A DNA stretch of 9,175 nucleotides from JAWXUT01 sp044426075 (GTDB lineage: Bacteria; Bacillota; Clostridia; Christensenellales; DTU072). The translations under genes and the position numbers were made by a program. Below are positions 1-5,637 of the stretch, one piece after another. The notes below the pieces were generated by a model, which was given only the letters and a program-made list of their open reading frames with translations, was not told where the DNA came from and made no database searches. Location: assembly GCA_044426075.1 (NCBI GenBank), contig JAWXUT010000070.1, positions 1 through 9,175 of the forward strand, read 5' to 3'. The first letter of the stretch is position 1. Every line of letters begins with the position of its first letter.

Positions 1-143
1 AGTTTTAACCTCTTTAAAAAATATATATTTCAATCCTTATCTCAAGTTTATATTTACTCCGATACTTTATCCCTCTTAGACAAGAGGGGACAGTCAGTTT
101 ATATTTATGACTAGCCAATGTGGGAGTTGAGGAGTTTTGGGGT

Positions 144-178
144 CAAGCCGCCCTCGGAAAAAGAGGCTTGTTTTTTTT
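144..178 (+). terminator. rho-independent terminator of an upstream transcript
   Basis: CAAGC (144-148) pairs with GCTTG (166-170), and inside it CTC (152-154) pairs with GAG (163-165) around a GGAAAAA loop, leaving a four-base bulge. A run of eight T follows directly (171-178). It would end a plus-strand transcript entering from beyond the left edge. Which gene or RNA that is cannot be seen. Confidence 0.7.
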
Positions 179-184
179 CTTTTG

Positions 185-220
185 CCTACCTTTCTTTTTT
201 AAATCAAAAAGAAAAGTAGG
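185..220. repeat. long A/T-rich inverted repeat (hairpin)
   Basis: The arms 185-199 and 206-220 form a 15-position stem with a single mismatch (C190 against A215) and a six-base loop. Outer pairs are CCTAC/GTAGG; the inner part is a T/C-rich tract against an A/G-rich tract. It lies just after the T-tract of the terminator. Similar CCTAC-polypyrimidine hairpins are, from memory, common intergenic repeats in Clostridia-like genomes. Whether this one is repeated in its own genome cannot be tested here. On the minus strand it ends in a T-rich run and could also serve as a terminator. Confidence 0.6.
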
Positions 221-260
221 GTATATTTTATCCATTTTCTCACAAAAACATCAAAAATAG

Positions 261-289
261 TTGACATTTGACACGATATGTGTTAAAAT
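261..289 (+). promoter_or_regulatory. near-consensus housekeeping promoter
   Basis: TTGACA (261-266), a 17-base spacer, then TAAAAT (284-289). The -35 is perfect, the -10 has one change from consensus and the spacing is ideal. The predicted start is near 296. No gene with a usable start codon follows on this strand; the transcript would run straight into the hairpin and T-tract ending near 357. Confidence 0.65.
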
Positions 290-295
290 AGTAGA

Positions 296-358
296 GGTGA
301 AGAGTCGACCGCGAAACATCTCCCCTTGCGGGGTAGTTTGGTTATGGCTCTTTTTTAT
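296..358 (+). ncRNA. candidate small RNA: promoter-driven single long hairpin with U-tract
   Basis: The predicted transcript of about 60 nt folds into one interrupted stem. AAGAGTC (300-306) pairs with GGCTCTT (346-352, one G-U), GACC (307-310) with GGTT (340-343), AAAC (314-317) with GTTT (336-339), and CCCC (322-325) with GGGG (330-333) around a TTGC loop. T351-T356 then form the U-tract. A consensus promoter ends seven bases before the predicted start. No ORF fits. I do not recognise a known RNA family. It could be a regulatory RNA, a decoy, or just a terminator behind a stray promoter. Confidence 0.4.
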
Positions 359-373
359 TGCGTTACGCGATAT

Positions 374-448
374 CCCCTTGCGGGGTTGTTCAGCTCCATT
401 GAGGGGTGGTTGGTGCGTTGCATTGCGCTAAGTTAGGGGCTCTTTTTT
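374..448 (+). repeat. second CCCCTTGCGGGG hairpin followed by GGCTC-T6
   Basis: The 12-base palindromic unit CCCCTTGCGGGG of 322-333 recurs at 374-385. As in the first copy, the segment ends with GGCTC and six T (438-448). The intervening part is longer here and includes a small GCG/CGC hairpin (416-429). The shared start and end suggest two diverged copies of one module in tandem. The second T-tract could be a terminator, but I find no matching closing stem as good as that of the first copy. Confidence 0.4.
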
Positions 449-467
449 ATTTTGTATCTAAATTATA

Positions 468-503
468 GTCTGCCGACGGCATAAGGTCCGGGCGTCAGAG
501 GAC
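468..503. repeat. imperfect inverted repeat inside a wider 8-bp inverted pair
   Basis: The arm 468-478 pairs with 493-503 at nine of eleven positions (one of them G-U), including GACG/CGTC. Around this lie GGTGCGTT (412-419) and its exact reverse complement AACGCACC (505-512), so 412-512 has a nested dyad organisation. This resembles a short palindromic intergenic element. No target-site duplication or transposase was seen. Confidence 0.35.
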
Positions 504-547
504 TAACGCACCCTACGATTGTATGTGATTCGCTAACATATATAATC

Positions 548-709
548 AACCCTTTATGGGTTCCACAATTATTCAATATTCAATATTAATTATTCATTCA
601 ACCCGCTTGCGGGTTCGCACCTACAATCTTATGCATTGCGTTTTGCCATTTGTTCCACGATTGAACAAACTATAAATTAAAAATCCACTATTCATTCAAC
701 CCGCGGGTT
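548..709. repeat. palindromic AACCC/GGGTT repeat units (three copies)
   Basis: Three dyads occur: AACCC-TTTAT-GGGTT (548-562), AACCCGC-TT-GCGGGTT (600-615) and the perfect 12-base palindrome AACCCGCGGGTT (698-709). The second and third are each preceded by TTCATTC. The same pair of units (AACCC-type dyad, A/T spacer, TTCATTC, second dyad) recurs at 3925-3970, so this is a dispersed intergenic repeat family in this genome. The copies lie just past the end of the minus-strand gene at 728 and may act as its transcript end or as mRNA-stabilising hairpins. Confidence 0.6.
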
Positions 710-727
710 CCACTATAATTATATAGT

Positions 728-1831
728 TTATACTAGTCCCATAGCAAGTTCAACAACAATTGCCACAATTACAACAAGTGCGGAAATTATAAATCCGTGC
801 ACCATAGGGGCGGCGCCCGCTTTTTTCATATCGCGAAAACTGGTGTTCAGCCCGATTGCAGCCAGCGCAGAAACCATTAGATATGAACTAACTTCTTTCA
901 TTCCGCTTGCCCACGCTTCGGGAATTATGCCCAAGCTGTTTAGTCCCGCCATTGCCAAAAATCCCACAATAAACCAAGGTATTAGTTTAAAGTAATTTAT
1001 TTTATATTTTTTTGGTGCAGTAGAAGATAGGGTTAATTCGCCAGTCTCTGCTGTTTGTGGTGCAGAAGCCGTTGTTTCTGTTGTAATAGCAGATTGCAAT
1101 TGCATCTCTTTCTTTTTGATTCTTATATTAATAAAAGAAAAAATTATTACTACTGGGATAATTGCAAGGGTGCGTGTTAGCTTTACCATAACCGCAAAGT
1201 CGCCCGCCGCGTCGCTAAACGCATAGCCCGCTGCAACCACACTTGATGTGTCGTTAACGGCAGTGCCCGCCCATAGTCCATATGCCATATCGCTTAAGCC
1301 TAGCCATTGTCCCATAAGAGGAAATATAATTATCATTATCATATCAAATAGAAAAGTTGCGCTCATAGCCATTGCAACATCTGTATCGGTCGCGTCAATT
1401 GCAGGAGCAATGGCTGCTATTGCAGAACCACCGCATATGCCAGTGCCCGCAGAAATTAAGTTGCTCATCTTCCAATTTAGTTTAAGCACCTTACCAATAA
1501 AATATCCACCGCCAAAACAAGTGGCAAGAGTAAAGCACATAACAACCAAACTTATGCTGCCAACTGTTAATATTGTTTGAATAGAAAGCCCCGCGCCAAG
1601 CAAAATTATTGCAAATTTAAGCACACGCTTGCTCATAAACTTTGCGCCAGCATTTAGCACTTTGGGTGCCCAAATAGTGTTTATCGCTACCCCAATCAGC
1701 AATGCAATTACAGATGCGCCTATTATATGTATTGGCAAAAGTTCTTCTATTATTTTCGCAATAATGCCTATAACCAAAGCCAGCGCTACGCCAGGTAAAT
1801 ATTTCCCTATTTTTTTAAATGTTGCTGTCAT
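728..1831 (-). CDS. yeiH: YeiH-family integral membrane protein (putative sulfate exporter family)
   Basis: A 367-residue polytopic inner-membrane protein of the YeiH/UPF0324 family, annotated in databases as putative sulfate exporters; the substrate is not established. The glycine-rich block G129-P143 (GTGICGGSAIAAIAP) is the family hallmark, followed by G189-S197 (GTAVNDTSS), VKLTR at 216-220 and the C-terminal AAIGLNTSF (324-332). Hydrophobic segments cover about 11-30, 36-52, 70-90, 94-114, 125-145, 155-176, 221-238, 281-303, 315-332 and 343-366. A hydrophilic linker rich in Thr, Ala, Ser and Glu (about 238-281) separates the N- and C-terminal helix bundles. Length is close to normal for the family. 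The start has AGGAG about eight bases upstream. It is divergent from a LysR regulator, the usual arrangement for this family (compare yeiE-yeiH in E. coli), so that regulator probably controls it. Confidence 0.85.
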   Translation of the reverse strand: MTATFKKIGKYLPGVALALVIGIIAKIIEELLPIHIIGASVIALLIGVAINTIWAPKVLNAGAKFMSKRVLKFAIILLGAGLSIQTILTVGSISLVVMCFTLATCFGGGYFIGKVLKLNWKMSNLISAGTGICGGSAIAAIAPAIDATDTDVAMAMSATFLFDMIMIIIFPLMGQWLGLSDMAYGLWAGTAVNDTSSVVAAGYAFSDAAGDFAVMVKLTRTLAIIPVVIIFSFINIRIKKKEMQLQSAITTETTASAPQTAETGELTLSSTAPKKYKINYFKLIPWFIVGFLAMAGLNSLGIIPEAWASGMKEVSSYLMVSALAAIGLNTSFRDMKKAGAAPMVHGFIISALVVIVAIVVELAMGLV

Positions 1832-1860
1832 AAAAAAATCTCCTAATGTGTTTTATCTAC

Positions 1861-1892
1861 TTTATTATATCACTAAAGTGTGGTATAATCTA
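1861..1892. promoter_or_regulatory. interlocked divergent promoters with 20-bp dyad (likely LysR-type operator)
   Basis: Minus-strand -10 TATAAT lies at 1864-1869 with TGA before it; plus-strand -10 TATAAT lies at 1884-1889 with TGG before it. Both are therefore extended (TGn) -10 elements, and neither has a good -35. With a normal 17-base spacer each -35 position (1887-1892 and 1861-1866) falls on the other promoter's -10, so polymerase could occupy only one at a time. The segment between is a dyad: ATATCAC (1867-1873), six bases, GTGGTAT (1880-1886), six of seven positions symmetric. LysR-type regulators typically bind such dyads between their own gene and the target. The binding itself is inferred. 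Confidence 0.6.
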
Positions 1893-1950
1893 ATAAATTT
1901 AAATAATCATTAATTATGTATTGATAAATATTATTTATTAAGGAGCGCCA

Positions 1951-2802
1951 ATGTTAGATTATCGTTTAACAACATTTATCACATTATGTGACATTATGAA
2001 TTACAGAAAAACCGCCAACATTTTAAATATGACACAGCCCGCGGTAACGCAGCACGTGCAGTATTTAGAGCAGCATTACAGCCACAAGCTGTTTATATAT
2101 GAAGATAAGGTGCTAAGAAAAACCGAGTTTTGCGAGCAGTTGGAGTTGTATGCAAAAGGGATAATGCATCAGCAAAAGCAGTTTATAGAGAGCGCAAAAA
2201 GTGCGGATATGCAGCGAGTGTTGCGGGTAGGCGCCACCAAAAGTATCGGCGAATTTGTGATATATGAAAGAATAAAGCAGCTTTGCAAGAACGGCGAATG
2301 CAAGATATCGTTTCACATAGACAACACAGCGAAGCTATTAGCAGAGATAAACGCAATGGCAATAGATATCGCATTAATAGAAGGGATATTTGATAAATCA
2401 AAATATAGTTATCATCTTATTCGCAAAGAAGAGTTGGTTGGAATTTGTAGCAAAGGGCATAATTTCAGCGGAAAACAAGTAACAATAGACGAGTTGCTAA
2501 CCGAACATCTTATTTTGCGCGAACAAGGTTCGGGGAGCAGAGCGGTGTTTGAAGATATGCTAAAGCGGCACAACTACAGCACAAAGTCGTGCAATCGGAT
2601 CTCAGAAATCAGCACAATCAGAATGATAAAAGAGCTAGTTTGTGGCGAAGTTGGGGTGTCATTTGTATACAAGTCCACAATAGCGGCGAGTGACAATCTC
2701 AGCACATTTACAATAAAAGGTGGCGCAATGGAACACGAATTCAACTATGTATATTTGAAGCACACCACTGCACAAGTTGCAATAGACATGTTATCTATAT
2801 AG
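1951..2802 (+). CDS. LysR-family transcriptional regulator
   Basis: A 283-residue DNA-binding regulator of the LysR family. The N-terminal winged helix-turn-helix occupies about residues 1-62, with the typical recognition segment around 20-40 (TANILNMTQPAVTQHVQYLE). A linker helix follows, and an effector-binding domain of the periplasmic-binding-protein type runs from about 90 to the end. The start is supported by AAGGAG seven bases before ATG. The length is slightly below the usual 290-310. It is divergent from the YeiH-type gene with shared promoters, so it likely regulates that gene and itself. By analogy with YeiE and CysL-like regulators linked to YeiH transporters, the signal may be a sulfur oxyanion or related metabolite, but no ligand residue can be read with confidence. 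The next gene begins nine bases after its stop and is probably cotranscribed. Confidence 0.9.
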   Translation: MLDYRLTTFITLCDIMNYRKTANILNMTQPAVTQHVQYLEQHYSHKLFIYEDKVLRKTEFCEQLELYAKGIMHQQKQFIESAKSADMQRVLRVGATKSIGEFVIYERIKQLCKNGECKISFHIDNTAKLLAEINAMAIDIALIEGIFDKSKYSYHLIRKEELVGICSKGHNFSGKQVTIDELLTEHLILREQGSGSRAVFEDMLKRHNYSTKSCNRISEISTIRMIKELVCGEVGVSFVYKSTIAASDNLSTFTIKGGAMEHEFNYVYLKHTTAQVAIDMLSI

Positions 2803-2811
2803 GAGCATATT

Positions 2812-3285
2812 ATGAGAAGACACGATAGAGAAGTAACAGACAGCGCGAAAATTGCACAAATTATAGCAGAAAATAGGGTGTTGCGGCTTGCAATGGTAGA
2901 AAACGGCGCGCCCTACATAGTGCCAATGAACTATGGATTTAGTATAGAAAACGATAAATACATATTTTACATCCACAGTGCCACCGCGGGGCGCAAGGTG
3001 GAAATTTTGCAATCTAATCCGCAAGTTGCAATAGAAATAGATGACAAGCACCAATTGACGGGTGAGGGTGATGCGTGCGAATTCAGCTATAATTATAGAA
3101 GCATAATTGCAGAGGGCACAGCGGGATTCATAACAGATACAGCAGAAAAAATTGTCTGTTTGCAAAAATTGATGTTCAACCATACTGGCAGCAAGTTTGA
3201 AATAACCGAAAAACACACCGTCGGCGTCGCTTTAATAAGGATAGAAATAACCAACTTGTCTTGCAAAATAAATGGTTACAATTAA
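2812..3285 (+). CDS. Nim-type / pyridoxamine 5'-phosphate oxidase-fold flavin-binding protein
   Basis: 157 residues, a typical length for the small split-barrel flavoproteins annotated as pyridoxamine 5'-phosphate oxidase family or nitroimidazole resistance (NimA-like) proteins. Family features are the N-terminal helix followed by LRLAMVENGAPYIVPMNYGF (24-43), the strand and phosphate-binding segment YIHSATAGRKVEIL (53-66), and the GTAGFITD segment (102-109). Such proteins bind FMN or a related cofactor on a cytoplasmic dimer and reduce small molecules. Actual nitroimidazole reduction cannot be inferred; most homologues have unknown substrates. The ribosome binding site AGGAG (2801-2805) overlaps the TAG stop of the LysR gene, so the two are likely one transcript. 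Its cotranscription with the regulator and the flavodoxin-like gene downstream point to a redox role. Confidence 0.8.
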   Translation: MRRHDREVTDSAKIAQIIAENRVLRLAMVENGAPYIVPMNYGFSIENDKYIFYIHSATAGRKVEILQSNPQVAIEIDDKHQLTGEGDACEFSYNYRSIIAEGTAGFITDTAEKIVCLQKLMFNHTGSKFEITEKHTVGVALIRIEITNLSCKINGYN

Positions 3286-3333
3286 ATTTTACAAAGACTT
3301 TACATTCAAGCGGCAAAAAAATTTTATAACATA

Positions 3334-3362
3334 TTGCCATATCAAAAAAAATGATATATAAT
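3334..3362 (+). promoter_or_regulatory. promoter of the flavodoxin-like gene
   Basis: TTGCCA (3334-3339), a 17-base spacer, then TATAAT (3357-3362). It matches consensus at eleven of twelve positions. The predicted start near 3369 would leave only about five bases before the ATG at 3374 but about 23 before the ATG at 3392, which favours the latter as the translation start. Confidence 0.65.
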
Positions 3363-3391
3363 TATAGTATTAGATGATAAGGAGGCTGCCA

Positions 3392-3877
3392 ATGATAAAA
3401 GCCATTGTTTACAACAGCAACACGGGATTCACCGCGCAATATGCTGAAATTTTAAGCAAAGAAACCGGTCTTCCCGCATATAAATTAGACGATATGAAGG
3501 ATAATTTAGAGCGCTATGATGAAATTATCTATATGGGTTGGATTTGCCTCGGCAAAGTTAAGGGATATCGCAGAGCTAGCGATTACGCTCAATGTTCGGT
3601 GGTTTGTGGCGTTGGCCTACAGCAACCCGATGCTGATATGTGCCAAACAATATCCGAACACAACCACATAAAACCGTACAAATTTTTTATGCTCCACGGC
3701 GGGCTTGATATCAGCAAGCAAAAAAAGGTGGGCAAAGTTTTGCTAAATATAATGAAAAATCGCGACGCCTTTACCAAAGAAGGCACCGAAGAGTTAGATA
3801 AAGTGCTAACAGAAGGCGAGGGCTCTTTTGTAGATGTGGAGAGTTTAAAACCCCTCATTGCCTACCTAAACAGATGA
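3392..3877 (+). CDS. flavodoxin-domain protein
   Basis: 161 residues from the preferred start, close to the length of short flavodoxins and protoporphyrinogen-oxidase-like flavodoxin domains. The N-terminal strand and phosphate loop MIKAIVYNSNTGFTAQYAEIL (1-21, SNTGFT at 9-14) is the FMN-phosphate binding motif. YDEIIYMGWICLGKVKGY (about 43-60) is the second strand and loop near the isoalloxazine ring, and FFMLHGGLD (about 94-102) a later core strand. It would act in the cytoplasm as an electron carrier or small flavin oxidoreductase; the partner is not evident. I chose the ATG at 3392 because AAGGAGG (3379-3385) sits just before it, whereas the in-frame ATG at 3374 precedes that site and has none. 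It has its own promoter and ends before the palindromic module at 3925-3970. Confidence 0.8.
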   Translation: MIKAIVYNSNTGFTAQYAEILSKETGLPAYKLDDMKDNLERYDEIIYMGWICLGKVKGYRRASDYAQCSVVCGVGLQQPDADMCQTISEHNHIKPYKFFMLHGGLDISKQKKVGKVLLNIMKNRDAFTKEGTEELDKVLTEGEGSFVDVESLKPLIAYLNR

Positions 3878-3924
3878 AAACGCATATTTAAAACATATTC
3901 TATTATAATTTACAACTAAGAATC

Positions 3925-3970
3925 GGAACCCATAAAGGGTTCCTTAATTTTTCATTCAACCCAACGGGTT
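3925..3970. terminator. palindromic repeat module, probable bidirectional transcript end
   Basis: GGAACCC (3925-3931) pairs with GGGTTCC (3937-3943) around ATAAA, followed by TTAATTTTT. After TTCATTC comes AACCC (3958-3962) / GGGTT (3966-3970). It sits between two convergent genes (flavodoxin-like ending at 3877, membrane protein ending at 3991). The layout matches the copy at 548-615, so it is also a member of the dispersed repeat family. The terminator role is inferred from position and the short T-run. Confidence 0.5.
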
Positions 3971-3990
3971 CTGCGGATGAATAATTTATT

Positions 3991-4494
3991 TTAATCTTCG
4001 TTTATTGTTTCTGTGATTTTTTGTTCTTTATTTAGTTTTGCACGTTTGTGTTTGAGCAGTTCTTGGTGCGTTTCTACTATTATAAATACGTGTGAAATTA
4101 TAAATAAGATTAGCGGGATAGCTAGTTCCCACAAGCCAAAAGTAAATATGAAGGTTGCATATATACCCAATACGGCAAGCGTCATCAATATGTTTGTATA
4201 GATGTTTTGCCTTATGTAATACAGCACCCACGTTACAAGATATGCTATACAAAAACCCGTACACAATGATACAAAACGCGCAAAATTGCCAACGGTTTCA
4301 AAACTTAGGTCTTCACCCTTTGTGTTGATTAATAGTAGCGCTAAACACGCAATTCCACTTATAAGCCTTACGCTTGACATAAATTTGTTTGCCTTACTGT
4401 GGCGCCTTCTATTTTTAAATAATAAAAGTATAACATTTGGCAAAAGTAGTACTGGTAACAATAATAAACCTAAAGGGTTGATGATATCTGTCAT
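3991..4494 (-). CDS. five-helix membrane protein of unknown function
   Basis: 167 residues with hydrophobic segments at about 7-26, 41-57, 72-93, 99-118 and 122-141. A positively charged loop (27-35, KNRRRHSKA) follows helix 1, and a charged, helix-prone C-terminal tail (142-167, rich in Lys and Glu) probably lies in the cytoplasm. I do not recognise the family. The start is supported by CGGAG seven bases upstream. It begins about 60 bases after the stop of the HD-domain gene on the same strand, and no convincing promoter lies between them, so it is probably the last gene of the lipoprotein-HD-membrane protein transcript. Confidence 0.7.
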   Translation of the reverse strand: MTDIINPLGLLLLPVLLLPNVILLLFKNRRRHSKANKFMSSVRLISGIACLALLLINTKGEDLSFETVGNFARFVSLCTGFCIAYLVTWVLYYIRQNIYTNILMTLAVLGIYATFIFTFGLWELAIPLILFIISHVFIIVETHQELLKHKRAKLNKEQKITETINED

Positions 4495-4553
4495 AATTTT
4501 CTCCGATAAGTAGGATTAGGGGTACTGCAATAAGCAAAATGGGGCACCAAACA

Positions 4554-5048
4554 CTAGATATTAAACATTGTTCTGCAAAGATATTTGCCGTGAGTGGTTG
4601 CAAAAATTTTGTTGTAGGCGGATGTAATTGCATCAATACTTGAGCCTTCTTCTTGCAAGTTAACAAGAAAATCTGCTTCAACTAGTATGCGATAATCGCG
4701 CCCATTTATTGCACTGTATGTGTGGTGGTGGCCAACTAAATAACAAACGCGTTGAACTTCTTCATTTGCAATATGCAATTTTGTAAGCATATCTCTTGCA
4801 ATGGGTTCGCCAAGTTTTTCTTGCAGTGCGCCGCCACACGAGCCGTAGAGTTCTTCTGCCTTTTTTATGCCTATGTCGTGCACATAAGCGGCTATCTCCA
4901 GTATGCGTTGTTCGCTATCAGAAAGACCCTCTTTCTTGCCAATAGCTTTTGCAAAAGCGTGCACTTTTATGAAGTGCTGTATCCGCCTCGCATCCCCCTT
5001 GTAATATTCAATCATGCTATCTAGCACGCTATCAACTATATTTTCCAT
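4554..5048 (-). CDS. HD-domain metal-dependent phosphohydrolase-like protein
   Basis: 164 residues covering one HD domain. The metal-binding ligands read in order as His25 (in RRIQHFIKV), His57-Asp58 (the HD pair in AAYVHDIGI), the His107-109 cluster (GHHHT) and Asp126 (EADFLVN). The set is complete, so the protein is probably an active cytoplasmic phosphohydrolase. HD proteins of this short type act on nucleotides or related phosphate esters; the substrate cannot be told. Its ATG overlaps the stop of the lipoprotein gene by one base (TAATG), with only a weak AGG just upstream, which suggests translational coupling. Many small HD proteins of gut Bacillota have this architecture and are annotated simply as HD domain-containing. 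Confidence 0.85.
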   Translation of the reverse strand: MENIVDSVLDSMIEYYKGDARRIQHFIKVHAFAKAIGKKEGLSDSEQRILEIAAYVHDIGIKKAEELYGSCGGALQEKLGEPIARDMLTKLHIANEEVQRVCYLVGHHHTYSAINGRDYRILVEADFLVNLQEEGSSIDAITSAYNKIFATTHGKYLCRTMFNI

Positions 5049-5452
5049 TAACCTATGGTGCTTTGTTTTGGCGAGCTTATTGTGATTTCCATTACGCCAC
5101 TTTCATAAGCCACGCTCACGCTAACGTCATCTTTTGTTAAATATGCAGATGAACTCACATTGTTTTCAATATTTGTATCTGTCATAAATCCATAAATAGC
5201 AAGCGAACTTATGTATGCGCTGCAATCACTTGATGTCAAGTTGTTTAATGCTATTGTGAAGCTGCCGTCTTCCGTTTCATCAATTATATAATAAACATCC
5301 CCAGCGGATGGCTTAGGAATAAAGTCTGTGTAAGTGTTAGAAACCCAACTATCTACATATTCAATATTTGACTCTGAAGTGCTGTTATTGCAACCAACAA
5401 AAACACAACACGCCAAAACTACTAACAAACATAAAAGTAAAAATTTTTTCAT
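5048..5452 (-). CDS. small secreted lipoprotein of unknown function
   Basis: 134 residues. The N-terminus is a lipoprotein signal: MKKF, a hydrophobic core (residues 5-19) and FVGC with Cys21 as the probable lipidated residue, then a Ser/Asn-rich linker. Phe at the -3 position is less usual than Leu. The mature part of about 113 residues has short alternating hydrophobic strands and no cysteine apart from Cys38-like candidates being absent except one in the middle (SDCSAY), and no motif I recognise. The start has AGGAG five bases upstream, behind a full-consensus promoter at 5470-5498. It is the first gene of the minus-strand operon and its stop overlaps the HD gene start. It would be anchored on the outer face of the membrane; a sensor or binding role is speculation. 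Confidence 0.75.
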   Translation of the reverse strand: MKKFLLLCLLVVLACCVFVGCNNSTSESNIEYVDSWVSNTYTDFIPKPSAGDVYYIIDETEDGSFTIALNNLTSSDCSAYISSLAIYGFMTDTNIENNVSSSAYLTKDDVSVSVAYESGVMEITISSPKQSTIG

Positions 5453-5469
5453 ACATACTCCTTTGCTTT

Positions 5470-5498
5470 ATTATAACACCACCCTTGCTATTTGTCAA
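5470..5498 (-). promoter_or_regulatory. full-consensus promoter of the lipoprotein-HD operon
   Basis: On the minus strand TTGACA (5498-5493), a 17-base spacer, then TATAAT (5475-5470), preceded by TGT, giving an extended -10. All twelve hexamer bases match the consensus. It lies about 20 bases upstream of the lipoprotein start, so the leader is very short. This predicts strong, largely constitutive transcription. Confidence 0.8.
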
Positions 5499-5602
5499 TG
5501 TACCACAACAATGTTTGTGCTGCGATGATTGGCGATACAACAAAAGTTAAGCTATATTTACTTTAGTTTTACTGTGGGAACAAGGTTAAGTTCAATTAAT
5601 CC

Positions 5603-5631
5603 TTGACAAGCGCACTGCAATATATTATACT
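5603..5631 (+). promoter_or_regulatory. near-consensus promoter upstream of an orphan hairpin
   Basis: TTGACA (5603-5608), a 17-base spacer, TATACT (5626-5631): eleven of twelve consensus bases with ideal spacing. The predicted start is near 5638, far from the sialidase ATG at 5972, and a strong terminator lies between. Confidence 0.65.
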
Positions 5632-5637
5632 TTTAAC

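Larger units (their letters stand above)
1..727. other. gene-free region rich in hairpins and short palindromic repeats
   Basis: No open frame here has both a plausible start with ribosome binding site and a protein-like composition. Reading left to right it holds a 7-bp stem hairpin with an AGAC loop (71-88), a second weaker inverted repeat AGTCA/TGACT (92-112), a rho-independent terminator (144-178), a long A/T hairpin (185-220), a consensus promoter (261-289) feeding a hairpin with U-tract (about 296-358), a second CCCCTTGCGGGG hairpin followed by another T-tract (374-448), an imperfect hairpin at 468-503, and three palindromic units of the AACCC/GGGTT type (548-562, 600-615, 698-709). The density of dyads and lack of coding signal suggests a junction between transcription units colonised by repeats. 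Confidence 0.7.

Noticed and set aside
1..114. Open frame from the left edge ending in TAG at 112-114, possibly the C-terminus of a gene cut by the window.
   Set aside because: 37 codons without a stop in A+T-rich DNA is not strong. The composition lacks Ala, Glu and Met and is unlike the other proteins here, and a second frame is also open to position 78. The terminator at 144 keeps it possible, but it cannot be supported.
322..385. The two CCCCTTGCGGGG units considered as a CRISPR-like array.
   Set aside because: Only two copies of a 12-base palindrome, no further copies at regular spacing, and no Cas gene nearby.
1248..1580. 110-codon plus-strand ORF inside the YeiH-type gene.
   Set aside because: It is the antisense shadow of a well-supported membrane protein, with no ribosome binding site and low-complexity Ile/Ala/Val content derived from the opposite strand.
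3374..3391. Upstream ATG at 3374 as the start of the flavodoxin-like gene.
   Set aside because: The ribosome binding site AAGGAGG lies after it, the predicted transcription start leaves no room for translation signals, and the flavodoxin fold begins exactly at the later ATG (MIKAIVYNSNTG).
4415..4681. Minus-strand frame containing a hydrophobic segment (SSVWCPILLIAVPLILLIGE) between the HD gene and the membrane protein gene; considered as a missed small membrane protein or a frameshifted extension.
   Set aside because: No ATG with a ribosome binding site precedes the hydrophobic part, the frame continues within both neighbours as out-of-frame sequence, and the two neighbours have normal starts and stops of their own.
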